Positions 8,905 through 17,965 of a DNA stretch of 64,000 bases are shown here, in pieces (the first letter of the stretch is position 1; each line of letters starts with the position of its first letter). Position numbers and translations under genes: made by a program. Source of the stretch: Chitinophaga sp. S165 (GTDB taxonomy: Bacteria; Bacteroidota; Bacteroidia; Chitinophagales; Chitinophagaceae); contig NZ_QGTG01000001.1 in NCBI RefSeq assembly GCF_003182155.1, positions 1,428,839-1,492,838 on the forward strand, written 5' to 3'. The notes below the pieces were generated by a model. The model had not been told where the DNA came from, searched no databases, and was given only the letters and a program-made list of their open reading frames with translations.

Positions 8905-9297
8905 CTATTTAGGCCAATCGTTCTCGTGATCGGCGTTACCCATTTTTATCTGACGGGCCGAGATCTGAAAATTAACGGTCATCGGACTGTCGCTATAAGC
9001 GTTCATGCCTTCTGAAAAACTCACGATATAAGCATCTGAGAAAGTGATCTCTTTCATTTTTGCATCCTCATCCTGCTTTTTGATGGTCAGGCTTCCGTTA
9101 ACCGCCTTGAACTGGTTGTTCACCATACTTTCAATGATGGAAGTGTCCTGATTGGATTCCACTTCAATATCGATCTTACCACCGTACACACCGGAAGTTG
9201 GTCTGCCTTTCATGTCCACATCGCGATACATGGAATAAGAGCATTGTAATACGTCATACTGTTTTCCTGAGAATGTTAAGGTTGCTTTGAATGCCAT
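8905..9297 (-). CDS. hcp: Hcp (TssD), T6SS tube protein
   Basis: 130 residues: MAFKATLTFSGKQYDVLQCS is the typical start of Bacteroidetes Hcp, with an internal MKGRPTSGVYGGKIDIEVE and a C-terminal NFQISARQIKMG. Hexamers of Hcp stack into the inner tube and act as chaperone for cargo. It follows tssC by 40 nt. The hairpin 30 nt downstream suggests that its message level is set separately from the following baseplate genes. Confidence 0.93.
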   Translation of the reverse strand: MAFKATLTFSGKQYDVLQCSYSMYRDVDMKGRPTSGVYGGKIDIEVESNQDTSIIESMVNNQFKAVNGSLTIKKQDEDAKMKEITFSDAYIVSFSEGMNAYSDSPMTVNFQISARQIKMGNADHENDWPK

Positions 9298-9337
9298 AAC
9301 TCTATATTTTTAAATGATTGAATAAATAATTGATTAA

Positions 9338-10717
9338 CTATTGCTGTGCGTACTCAGAGCTCCAGGTGGTTGCTTCGTCTTCGCCTTTGTAGCCGTCCAG
9401 TTTTACCACGAAGCTTTTAGCAGGGAAGTAAGGAGTAATATGAATGTCGAGGTGGATCATATCTTTCTGCACTTCATCCCTTTCAAAACGCATGATCTTG
9501 AAATGTTCGATCAGGCGGTCTGGTCCCTGTATCTTGTCGAGGAACTTCACTATCTGACCGCGCAGGTCCTTTTCTGTCTTCGTGTTCCAGTTTTCGAATG
9601 CGCGGCGGTTGAGGAAATCGAATAATACTTTGGTCACATAGTCAAACACACGCACTACTGAATAAGTCTGTAAGCCTATATTATCGCCGTTGAATAATGT
9701 CTTTGCGGAGAAGGCCATTACCTTACCATATTCGTTCACCATCGGTACAAGCCCCAGGCGTTCCAGGTGTGAGATCTCGCTCTTCTTCAGTTCGAACTTA
9801 ACGCCATCTACATCGTTCATGGAACCGTGTTTCTTACCGGCGGTCACCTGCGACATAAGAGTGCTATACATCTTTCCTGCCAGCGCTGCGGAACCCGGTA
9901 CGGTAAGATCGTCCTGCTCTCCCACTTCCTGTACCTTTCCACGGCCTATAAGCCAGTTGCAGGTCATGATCACGTTAGAGCGATAAGCATCACCACCGGT
10001 CAGGTTAGCTTCCGTGAACAGATCGATCACATCGTCCGGATGGTCCAGATCAGCAAAGTCTGTGATCAGCATTGCCTTATTCCTGTGGGCGATAGCAGAC
10101 CATTTCTCTACTACCTTATTTGATCCCATATATCCCGGGATGACCAGCAGGGAATAGTTCTCTCGGAGGTCAAGCCTGTCGTACTTCTGTTTCAGTTCAT
10201 CGGCTACATATTCAATGAACCTGGGATTGTCGAGGTCCTGGATCTGTTCAGGCGCAGCATTCAGCAGCACGACGTTCTTCAGTTTATCAGCTTCCGTATT
10301 CTGATAGAACAGGTTCACGGAACGGTAAGACTGTTCCAGCTGCCGGGTCGCTTTTAATGCGAGGCCAATGTTCTTATTCAGATTATCTTCAGCTGCAATG
10401 AGTTTAGCCGAACTCTTATCGATCATCGCAGCAACGGAGTCGGTGTCTTCCAGAATGTCCAGCCACAGCTGGATCTTCTTCTTCAGTTCTTCTCTTTCCT
10501 TCCGTTTCTCATCGCCGGTCAGGAAGATCTGTTTCCTGGCTTTTCTTTCGGGATTGAGGTTCTGTAGTCCGTCGATAGCTGTTTCCAGCAGATCAATACC
10601 ACCTACACGGGCCAGCTTTCCGATACTATCCGCAAGGGAAAGCTGTTCATTCATTTCTTTTTCAGCAGGTTTAAACCCGGTAGTACCGGCCGCCTGTTCT
10701 TTTTCCTGAGTTGCCAT
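9338..10717 (-). CDS. tssC: TssC, large sheath subunit
   Basis: 459 residues. Contains the conserved TssC region with NPERKARKQIFLTGDEKRK, YSLLVIPGYMGSNKVVEKW and the C-terminal DIHITPYFPAKSFVVKLDGY segment. TssB and TssC together build the contractile sheath around Hcp. It lies 36 nt after tssB and 40 nt before hcp, the standard order in Bacteroidetes T6SS. Length is slightly shorter than the proteobacterial form (about 490). Confidence 0.93.
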   Translation of the reverse strand: MATQEKEQAAGTTGFKPAEKEMNEQLSLADSIGKLARVGGIDLLETAIDGLQNLNPERKARKQIFLTGDEKRKEREELKKKIQLWLDILEDTDSVAAMIDKSSAKLIAAEDNLNKNIGLALKATRQLEQSYRSVNLFYQNTEADKLKNVVLLNAAPEQIQDLDNPRFIEYVADELKQKYDRLDLRENYSLLVIPGYMGSNKVVEKWSAIAHRNKAMLITDFADLDHPDDVIDLFTEANLTGGDAYRSNVIMTCNWLIGRGKVQEVGEQDDLTVPGSAALAGKMYSTLMSQVTAGKKHGSMNDVDGVKFELKKSEISHLERLGLVPMVNEYGKVMAFSAKTLFNGDNIGLQTYSVVRVFDYVTKVLFDFLNRRAFENWNTKTEKDLRGQIVKFLDKIQGPDRLIEHFKIMRFERDEVQKDMIHLDIHITPYFPAKSFVVKLDGYKGEDEATTWSSEYAQQ

Positions 10718-10753
10718 AATGTTTAGTTTAATGATGAAGCACGCAGGTGCCGG

Positions 10754-11200
10754 TTATCTCTTTTCTTCCAGTTCCGCAACGAACCCTTTCAACGCATTGA
10801 TAAATGCGTTCCTGGTCTCCGCATTGTCGAGTGTGGTCTTTAATGTCTTATTTGATTTTAACTGTTTGATCACACTCATTGACATGTCTCTCTCTATGCT
10901 GACATTATGCAGATACTGACTTTGAGCCGTCATGTTCTTTACAGAGAAGTCGCCCAGGTTATTGAACTGCAACGTTTCATTAATATTGGAGCCATCGTAC
11001 CTTTCAAATTCCACCTCCACGTTTGGCTTGTAGTGATTAAATACTTCCTGTACTGTTTTCAGACCTTCTACTTTTTCAGGTCTCAGTGGTTCATTGTCTG
11101 TCAGCTTCTGAACGAAGAGTGTCTTATTGTGGGCAATGTCAGCGAAAGCTTCTGAGGTATCTATCTTTCTTTCGTTACCGCCTATTTCGTAGTTGAACAT
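10754..11200 (-). CDS. tssB: TssB, small sheath subunit
   Basis: 148 residues starting MFNYEIGGNERKIDTSEAF. TssB pattern: an N-terminal strand, then a central EKVEGLKTVQEVFNHYKPNVEVEF, a FNNLGDFSVKNM segment and a long C-terminal helix ending in FVAELEEKR. It partners TssC in the sheath; a helix of this pair is what ClpV recognises after contraction. Located 33 nt downstream of clpV and 36 nt upstream of tssC. Confidence 0.9.
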   Translation of the reverse strand: MFNYEIGGNERKIDTSEAFADIAHNKTLFVQKLTDNEPLRPEKVEGLKTVQEVFNHYKPNVEVEFERYDGSNINETLQFNNLGDFSVKNMTAQSQYLHNVSIERDMSMSVIKQLKSNKTLKTTLDNAETRNAFINALKGFVAELEEKR

Positions 11201-11233
11201 AGTATGCTGGTTTAGTGGTTATAAAAACTTGAT

Positions 11234-13696
11234 TTAATCGATGACCCAGTGCAGGCGTTCCTCGTCTGCATGTTTACAGACCCATATCAGCTGTCCCTTT
11301 TTTACTTCACCGGAGATGATGTACCGGGAGATAGGTCTTCTTAATTCATTACGGATCACACCAGAAAGCTGGCGGGCGCCATACTTGGGATTGAAACCAC
11401 CCAGGGCCAGCATACGTGCTGCATCTTCATGCACCTGCAAACGGATGCCCTGTTTGCTGAGTGCATCTACCAGACTTCTCAGCTGGATCTCAAATATGCG
11501 CACGACGTTCTGCTCAGTGATGGGTGCAAAAGGAATGATCTCCGACAGGCGGGCTAAGAACTCAGGCCTGAAGTGAGGGGACATAATTTCCAGCAGTTCC
11601 TGTGATGTCGGTGCTTCACCTTTGTTCACGCGTTGAGCAATATGCTCACTGCCGATGTTGGACGTGAAGAGGATCAGGCAATTGGAGAAGTCGCCTTCTT
11701 TACCTAACCTGTCGTGCATGTGCCCTTCATCGAGAATCTGGAGGAACGTATCGAATACCGAAGGGTGTGCTTTTTCGATCTCGTCAAACAGCAGAACGGA
11801 GTATGGCTGCTGCCTGATCTTGTTGACGAGCAAACCGCCTTCTTCGTAACCGACGTATCCCGGAGGAGCGCCATACAACAGAGCAGCAGAATGCTCTTCT
11901 TTAAATTCTGACATATCAAAGCGGATCATGGCCTTTTCGTCGTTGAAGAGGAATTCGGCGATGGATTTGGCCAGTTCTGTCTTCCCGGTACCCGTAGGAC
12001 CGAGTAAAAAGAATGATCCCATTGGCTGTCCTTTTTTGTTTAACCCGCTCCTCGATTCCAGGATGGCATCTGCTACCACTTTTAAGGCGTGATCCTGGCC
12101 TATCACCCTCCTTTTAAGGTATTCCTCCATATGGAGCAATTTCTCCTTCTCACCGGCCTGTATTTTGCCTAAAGGGATACCTGTCTTGTAGGAGACCACC
12201 GCCGCTATCTCGTGCGTGCTCACTTCTCCTTTCTTTTCCAGTGCCAGCAGGTGTAAGTTGCCCAGCGTCCTTGCCAGATACTCCTGGAACTCTTCCGTTG
12301 TTTCAAGAGCAGTACCCTGTGTTTCATCCTGTAACTGTCCGAGCAGTACAGGACTTACTTTATCATGCAGTTGGCTGTACAGCCATTTATAATCGTCAGT
12401 GATCGTTCCGGGTTCCGCCTGTAAGGCATTGAACGCAGCACTCAGTTCGTCGAGCACCCTGGCAGAGGTATCGTTCATCAACCTGATGGCTGCAAGTGTA
12501 CGGTCCAGCAGGTCGAAAGCGGAGTCGGGCAACCGACGGTCTTTCATGTATCTTTTAGCCAGCCTTACGCAATCGGTGATCACGCCCGGCTGAATGTTCA
12601 GCTGATGATGAGACTCATAGTGAGCGCTCAGGCGTTCCAGCATTTTAATAGCGGCGGCTTCTCCCGGTTCACCGATCGGTAATACTTCGAACCTTCTGCT
12701 GAAAGCCTGTTCCGGTTCTATCAGCTTACGGTATTCGTCTAGTGTCGTTGCTCCTATCACGGTGATCTCTCCTCTTGCCAATTCAGGCTTCAGCAGGTTG
12801 CCCACACCACCTCCTACAGGTCCCTTGCTATCAATAAGCGTATGGATCTCATCGATAAACAGGATGGCCTTACCGTATTGTTTTATTTCCCGGAGGATGT
12901 TCTTCAGCCGGTCTTCTATCTCACCTTTGTACGAGGCTCCTGCAATCAGTGCGCCCAGGTCCAGTTCGAATAACTGCGTTCCTTTCAGCAGTTCGGGTAC
13001 GTTACCGGACAGGATATCCTGCGCAAAACCATCTACAAGAGCGGTCTTACCTACTCCGGCCTCGCCGGTGATGATCACATTGGGCTTGGTCCTTCTGCAA
13101 AGGATCTCCATCATCATCCTGCTTTCCCTGTCACGGCCAATGATAGGATCTGTTTTTCCGTCGCGGGCCAGTGCAATCCTGTCCGTGCAATATTTGAAGA
13201 GCGCTGCGCCAGTACCGGGCGTTTGTGCATCCGCCGATGCTACCACTTTCTGAACATCCCGGTCACTGACATACAGCGTTAATATTTCCTCTTCCTTCAG
13301 CGGAAATGATCTTAGCTGCTCTGCACTGAAAGCCGTTCCCGGCCTGGAAAGTACTGCCAGTACACATACCGGCATAATCAGATCAAGTCCCAGTTTTATT
13401 CTGATGTTATCAGCTTCTTCAAACACACGGACCACTGCGCGGTCACCTTTGATCTCTTCGCTGATAGCTCCCTGCTTTTCCAGTTCTTCTATCCTTACTT
13501 CCGCCCATTCTGCAATGTATTCTGCATCTTTATTGATAGCTGCAAGGAAACCAGCTACGCCTGTTTCTTTATGCATCAATCCTTTTAAAAGATGTGCAGG
13601 TCCAAACTCCGCATTGTGGTATTCTCTTGCCAGCGACTGAGCGATCCTGACAGCCAGTTTTACCGGTTCACTGATATTTGAAACGTTCATATCCAT
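11234..13696 (-). CDS. clpV: ClpV (TssH), sheath-recycling AAA+ ATPase
   Basis: 820 residues with the Clp/Hsp100 layout: N-terminal Clp-N domain (1-150, AQSLAREYHNAEFGPAHLL), AAA1 with Walker A GEAGVGKT at 211-218 and Walker B ILFIDEIHT, a middle region, then AAA2 with Walker A GPTGTGKTE, Walker B LLFDEIEKAH and the C-terminal D2-small domain. ClpV disassembles contracted TssBC sheath so subunits can be reused. Its position between tssR and tssB, and not near other chaperone genes, separates it from housekeeping ClpB. It starts 6 nt after tssR. Confidence 0.93.
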   Translation of the reverse strand: MDMNVSNISEPVKLAVRIAQSLAREYHNAEFGPAHLLKGLMHKETGVAGFLAAINKDAEYIAEWAEVRIEELEKQGAISEEIKGDRAVVRVFEEADNIRIKLGLDLIMPVCVLAVLSRPGTAFSAEQLRSFPLKEEEILTLYVSDRDVQKVVASADAQTPGTGAALFKYCTDRIALARDGKTDPIIGRDRESRMMMEILCRRTKPNVIITGEAGVGKTALVDGFAQDILSGNVPELLKGTQLFELDLGALIAGASYKGEIEDRLKNILREIKQYGKAILFIDEIHTLIDSKGPVGGGVGNLLKPELARGEITVIGATTLDEYRKLIEPEQAFSRRFEVLPIGEPGEAAAIKMLERLSAHYESHHQLNIQPGVITDCVRLAKRYMKDRRLPDSAFDLLDRTLAAIRLMNDTSARVLDELSAAFNALQAEPGTITDDYKWLYSQLHDKVSPVLLGQLQDETQGTALETTEEFQEYLARTLGNLHLLALEKKGEVSTHEIAAVVSYKTGIPLGKIQAGEKEKLLHMEEYLKRRVIGQDHALKVVADAILESRSGLNKKGQPMGSFFLLGPTGTGKTELAKSIAEFLFNDEKAMIRFDMSEFKEEHSAALLYGAPPGYVGYEEGGLLVNKIRQQPYSVLLFDEIEKAHPSVFDTFLQILDEGHMHDRLGKEGDFSNCLILFTSNIGSEHIAQRVNKGEAPTSQELLEIMSPHFRPEFLARLSEIIPFAPITEQNVVRIFEIQLRSLVDALSKQGIRLQVHEDAARMLALGGFNPKYGARQLSGVIRNELRRPISRYIISGEVKKGQLIWVCKHADEERLHWVID

Positions 13697-13702
13697 CCCA
13701 TT

Positions 13703-16042
13703 TTATTTTTCATTGTCAGCACTGAAGTTGTCTTTCGTGATATAGTAATAAATTTTACCGTTAGATATGAACTGTTGTCCTACCTGGGTAGCCGCCTTGA
13801 TATTGTCGCCGGAACTGATCAGGAACCTGATATAATTTTCGAATGCAGTTTCAGGCATACGGCTGTTCTTCTTCAGATCTCCTACTGTATAGCGGCCGAA
13901 CGCTCCCTGTTGCAGCGGAAAGCCTGTTACAGTTTTGAAGTAATCGGTCAGCGTCATCGACCTGATACTACTTTTAGACATGCGGAGGTCTAACAGTTGT
14001 CGCGGAATATTCACGTAGTTGGTCACCAGTTTCCTTCTGAATGAAGATTGATCAGGCGCCAGGTTCTGTCCCGCCATGAACGCGATGATATCGTTCATCT
14101 GTTTGTACTCTGCGCTGTTCAGCACAAGGGTATATTGCAACAGGCTGTCGCGTCCTGCCATCACATCGGCAGGTACCGTTGACGTCATGAAGTATTTAAA
14201 ACCGTTATGCGGCATTCTGTCTGCTACTTCTTCACTTACAGGAGCAGGCAGCTGCGCCTTCACTGTTGCGGACAGATTAGCGTTTGCAATACCACGCAAG
14301 CGGAAAGCACTGTCCAGGGAAGTGATCTGATTGTTTATATCAAGATCTGTTTCTCTCAGGAAACGACGTGCCGCCCCGGTGATATACTTGTTGGAGTTCA
14401 CCGCTCCTTTGGTCGGGAACACCACGCCTCCCTGTATCAGGCTGTTTTCCGGGTAATCGAGGAAGAAGGAAACAGAATCGAGCTGACTGGTATTGTAAGC
14501 CTGCCTGTTGTCTAAGCCTTCGCCATTAATGAGTTGTCCTTTTTTGATCTCCGAAGAATAAACAGCGGATTCAGATACCAGCTTCTTTGCATTCAGCACG
14601 AAGTTGTTATACCACTCGTTATAATCGCTGTACATCTGGATAGTGAGCAGTCTGGCATTGGCGCGTCCGAATTGTTCGCTCAGTCCCCGGAAATGTTCTG
14701 TAGAATCTCCTACACTACCGATCAGTACCACCAGGTTCGTTTCATTATGATGTGTACTGAACATGTTCAGCGCGGTACGAACGCCATCATATAAAGGAGC
14801 CGCTGCTACATTATCATTACACTGTACTGTTTTTGTCGCCTCATCGCCGAGGAAACTCATCAACTTCCGGTAATCAGGATAAATACCGTCCGTACTATCA
14901 ATACCTTTTGCAACACAATTCTGGTTATCGCGGTACACCACGGCGCCATAGCTCAGTGTGTGTTTCTTATCGTATTCCCTGAATACATTTTCGAGCGACT
15001 GTATCGTATTGGTCAATCCCGGGAAATACTTCTTCATAGCGCTACCGGCATCGATCACAAAAACTATGTTCACATTATGTATATGTTTTCTGATATCCAG
15101 GTAATCGGTGTACTTCAATGTAGAACCGTTGATCGTAATGAGCGTATTCCGGGATTTATCATAGACATCTACTGCGTTGCCCACCACATAACCGGAAGCA
15201 GTACTACCCTTTAATATGGGAGCGCTCCGGAGTATAACATCGTTCTCTGTCAGCAAAGGATCGGCATGTGATTGATCTAATATCGCGGATACTGAATCTG
15301 CCAGGGCGCCATCGCCGGGTACAGCCGGAGAGATATACAGGCGGCTTCCCCAGTTATGCATGGCATCAGCAGCTATCCATCCGCATATCGCTTTCCCTGC
15401 ACTATCGGCTACCAGCTGGTCTTCATTACCAATGAGGAATTTCCTTCCGTCTTCAGATCTTTTATAGATGTAGCTGATCTGATGCAGTCTTACTTTACCT
15501 ACGATCCTTTTCAATTCGGGAGAACTGTATACATATGCGGAATCGGTGTTATCGTAATAGAACTGTGATACCGTCATGGGCAGTTTACCATTGATAATGG
15601 AGATCGCCTTTTCAGGATACCCGGTTTGCTGATCGGTATAAGAACGGTTCCACATCAGCAGTTTCCAGCGGGAGATCCAGCCCAGGCTTTCTGCGCCCTT
15701 CTTGTTATTGAGCTTCCTGCCTGTTAGTAATCCCTTGTTATAGCGAATCAATTTCACGTATCCATTCTTTTCGGCACTCACATAAAACGGCTCCATGAAG
15801 TTGAGCTTCTTCATAAAGAGGCTACCGCCCGGAGTGGTGGTCGTGTAGTTGTCGTCACGATCGGAGAACACCACCCAGGGAGCGGCCGTTTTGGGCCGCA
15901 GGTCATTCACATTCGTTTTTTCTGATGGTCTTACAAATGTTTCCGGCATGGACTTAACTTTTTGCTGAAAGGGTAAAGTCAATTGCGCACATACCCAGCC
16001 CGCCTGTATCAGCAGGATAAAACTTGATAATAATTTCTTCAT
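13703..16042 (-). CDS. tssR: TssR, subtype-iii T6SS envelope protein with vWA-like domain
   Basis: 779 residues. A signal peptide (MKKLLSSFILLIQAGWVCAQ) exports it to the periplasm. SH3-like strands follow in the N-terminal third (FYVSAEKNGYVKLIRYN). A von Willebrand A-like domain starts at about 320 (NIVFVIDAGSAMKKYF), retaining a DxGSA version of the metal-ion site. The C-terminal third is helical and contains RQLLDLRMSKSSIRSM and DYFKTVTGFPLQQ. TssR is confined to Bacteroidetes T6SS and is assigned to the envelope complex. It lies 7 nt after tssP and 6 nt before clpV. Confidence 0.85.
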   Translation of the reverse strand: MKKLLSSFILLIQAGWVCAQLTLPFQQKVKSMPETFVRPSEKTNVNDLRPKTAAPWVVFSDRDDNYTTTTPGGSLFMKKLNFMEPFYVSAEKNGYVKLIRYNKGLLTGRKLNNKKGAESLGWISRWKLLMWNRSYTDQQTGYPEKAISIINGKLPMTVSQFYYDNTDSAYVYSSPELKRIVGKVRLHQISYIYKRSEDGRKFLIGNEDQLVADSAGKAICGWIAADAMHNWGSRLYISPAVPGDGALADSVSAILDQSHADPLLTENDVILRSAPILKGSTASGYVVGNAVDVYDKSRNTLITINGSTLKYTDYLDIRKHIHNVNIVFVIDAGSAMKKYFPGLTNTIQSLENVFREYDKKHTLSYGAVVYRDNQNCVAKGIDSTDGIYPDYRKLMSFLGDEATKTVQCNDNVAAAPLYDGVRTALNMFSTHHNETNLVVLIGSVGDSTEHFRGLSEQFGRANARLLTIQMYSDYNEWYNNFVLNAKKLVSESAVYSSEIKKGQLINGEGLDNRQAYNTSQLDSVSFFLDYPENSLIQGGVVFPTKGAVNSNKYITGAARRFLRETDLDINNQITSLDSAFRLRGIANANLSATVKAQLPAPVSEEVADRMPHNGFKYFMTSTVPADVMAGRDSLLQYTLVLNSAEYKQMNDIIAFMAGQNLAPDQSSFRRKLVTNYVNIPRQLLDLRMSKSSIRSMTLTDYFKTVTGFPLQQGAFGRYTVGDLKKNSRMPETAFENYIRFLISSGDNIKAATQVGQQFISNGKIYYYITKDNFSADNEK

Positions 16043-16049
16043 TCGGAGT

Positions 16050-16994
16050 CTATTTGTTCACTATCCTGGCGGAGTGTTGTTTAATGTTCAATAATGTAGC
16101 ACAGGAGGCATTCGGACTAATTGTAAGCTGTGCCTGATCAACTGATATTTCACCACCGAAAGTAAGTCCCATGCAATACGTGTAAAAGTCGTTCGTCTTT
16201 TTCACACTGTCCTGTTCAACTGCCACAGTTACCTTTTCATTGTTGCAGAGATACTTGCTGGTGAGGTAATAATAATTTGAGTTAAAGTCATCGCCATCAG
16301 CGATAGCCTGCAGGCGTGCACGTATATCATCTATGATCTTACGCTCGCCTTCTCCGGGCACGACCAGTACTGTGTCCAGACTTGGATCAGTGATATACAT
16401 AATGTGTGTAACCGGATGGCTTTTGTCGCTGGTAAGCCGTACAAGATATTTACCCGGAGAGCGGAAGGTGTATAAAGCCGTCCTGCCGTTAACATCCACA
16501 CGGCCTGTTTCACCGAAAGACCACTGGAACTGTGCACCTTTGCCTTCAGCTTCGAGCCGCACTTCTTCATTTACGACGCCGGACGTTGGTCCGTTAATAG
16601 TTAATGCCGTATCGGTATCCTGTACGGTTACGGTGTCTTTGACAGTTACAGGAAACTGTACACGCAGCTCACCGTCTATGGTCAGTCTTATAATATAAGA
16701 ACCAGCTTTTGCATAGTGATAGGTACCGCTTTGCAGGCTGGATCCGGCTCCATCACCGAATTCCCAGGCCCAGCGCTTTGCACCTGTGGTATTGTCGATA
16801 AAAACAAGATCTTCATTCAGGTACAGTTCATTTTTCAGTATCCCGGCATCGCTGGTACGTTTATCAGCGAATACGTCTTTGAAGAAAAAAATTAAAACAG
16901 AGAGGGCCAGGATTGCAATAAAGATGTAGATGAATATTGAACGCTGTGAACTATTGCGCACTGATCTCTCATTCTCGATGATCGGGTCGAACAT
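16050..16994 (-). CDS. tssP: TssP, membrane-anchored PKD-domain T6SS protein
   Basis: 314 residues. One N-terminal transmembrane segment (about 20-42, FIYIFIAILALSVLIFFF) with a short cytoplasmic head is followed by a periplasmic region with two PKD-like folds: WAWEFGDGAGSS at about 70-110 and a second with FQWSFGETGR at about 150-195. The C-terminal 100 residues are a mixed domain with a cysteine pair. This layout matches TssP of subtype-iii T6SS, thought to bridge inner membrane and cell envelope. It starts 54 nt after tssO and ends 7 nt before tssR. Confidence 0.82.
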   Translation of the reverse strand: MFDPIIENERSVRNSSQRSIFIYIFIAILALSVLIFFFKDVFADKRTSDAGILKNELYLNEDLVFIDNTTGAKRWAWEFGDGAGSSLQSGTYHYAKAGSYIIRLTIDGELRVQFPVTVKDTVTVQDTDTALTINGPTSGVVNEEVRLEAEGKGAQFQWSFGETGRVDVNGRTALYTFRSPGKYLVRLTSDKSHPVTHIMYITDPSLDTVLVVPGEGERKIIDDIRARLQAIADGDDFNSNYYYLTSKYLCNNEKVTVAVEQDSVKKTNDFYTYCMGLTFGGEISVDQAQLTISPNASCATLLNIKQHSARIVNK

Positions 16995-17048
16995 GACAAT
17001 ATTAATTGTATGGTTATGGTTTAGTATGTAGTGGTTACTGCTGTGTCT

Positions 17049-17549
17049 TTAGCGGCTATTCTGACTCCCAATGCTTTCCTTAAGTTGGCGGGTAGACAAT
17101 TTACAGTCTTCGAGCGACTTCTTTAAATTCTCCATATCGCTGATATTTCCCCTGAGCTCACGTCTGTTAAAAAACAGCGTGTTGTATAACAGAGATATCT
17201 GCAGAAAAGATTTATACCGCGGGTCGAACGCCTTTCTGTCATAGTTGGACTTAATAGAACCTATCGAATAACGAATGTCATTTTCAAGAAACACTGCTTT
17301 AACTGCAGGATCAAAATTGCTGATTTGTTTATAGGCAGTATCAATAGTTGCACGTTGTACCTCCACTACATTTTCAAACGCCGCATCTTGTGATAGTTTG
17401 TCTGTCAGGTCAGCCTTTGAAACCTCTTTACGGCTACCGGAAGGATCATAAAAAAGACCAAAACCCAGCAGGCAAACTGTAAGTAAGAATAATGCCAACA
17501 GGAATAAGAACTGTTCTCTTCTTTCTTTTACGCTAAGCTTTATCATCAT
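17049..17549 (-). CDS. tssO: TssO, small membrane-anchored T6SS protein
   Basis: 166 residues beginning MMIKLSVKERREQFLFLLAL. One transmembrane segment lies at about 13-34, followed by a periplasmic domain that is mostly helical, ending in a probable coiled coil (about 128-160, MENLKKSLEDCKLSTRQLKES). Topology, size and position beside tssP match TssO. It is the first gene of the operon, so the promoter and the dyad upstream of it probably control the whole T6SS. No tssQ-like lipoprotein gene is seen between tssO and tssR. Confidence 0.75.
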   Translation of the reverse strand: MMIKLSVKERREQFLFLLALFLLTVCLLGFGLFYDPSGSRKEVSKADLTDKLSQDAAFENVVEVQRATIDTAYKQISNFDPAVKAVFLENDIRYSIGSIKSNYDRKAFDPRYKSFLQISLLYNTLFFNRRELRGNISDMENLKKSLEDCKLSTRQLKESIGSQNSR

Positions 17550-17609
17550 AATTGCACTTTCTGTTTCTCATTATCTGATGAGGCAAAATTGAGTATAAAA
17601 TAAGTTTTG

Positions 17610-17635
17610 GCATATCCCCACATGTGGGAGTATGC
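17610..17635. promoter_or_regulatory. 26-bp inverted repeat, candidate operator of the T6SS operon
   Basis: Dyad of form GCATA-NN-CCCACATGTGGG-NN-TATGC: a perfect 12-bp palindrome core (17617-17628) flanked by matching 5-nt arms, 22 of 26 positions symmetric. It sits 61 bp upstream of the tssO start and just upstream of a near-consensus -7 box. A dimeric regulator is likely; its identity is unknown. Confidence 0.55.
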
Positions 17636-17876
17636 GTCCCCTATAACAGTGTAAATCATATATTTAATTAATATGTTAAGGATTTGAAAAGATGAGTACT
17701 TATGAAGATTTTATGCGACGGTAGAGATGATCTTCTATCTGTTTTATGCCAGCTAACGACACCGGAAACAGTGTTGAATAATTTAATAATAGTTTATAAG
17801 GTTATTCAAACATTAAGGCCCTTACAGGTGTTATGAGATATATTAAGTGCCGTGGACCGGGTCATATACCAGCTAC

Positions 17877-17884
17877 TACTTTTG
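17877..17884 (+). promoter_or_regulatory. Bacteroidetes -7 box upstream of the lipoprotein gene
   Basis: TACTTTTG matches TAnnTTTG exactly and lies about 80 nt before the ATG at 17966. No good TTG -33 element is seen at the expected distance, so it is only a candidate. Confidence 0.35.
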
Positions 17885-17965
17885 TGTGATGATGGAGTCA
17901 TCAGTTGTCGGGACAGTATTATTAGCCACGGGTAGACGCAGCTAACTTTAGAAAAATAACGCTCT

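Larger units (their letters stand above)
17550..17965. other. Intergenic control region between T6SS operon and lipoprotein gene
   Basis: 416 nt between the divergent tssO and lipoprotein genes. It holds the 26-bp dyad (17610-17635), a one-mismatch Bacteroidetes -7 box on the minus strand (CAATTTTG, 17583-17590) that could serve tssO, and a perfect -7 box on the plus strand (17877-17884). The middle (about 17640-17870) is AT-rich with no open frame worth calling. Confidence 0.5.

Noticed and set aside
1..17549. Extracellular contractile injection system or prophage tail instead of a T6SS
   Set aside because: ClpV, TssF/G/K and the envelope proteins TssN/O/P/R are present; no tape-measure, AAA+ of the eCIS type or tail-terminator genes are seen.
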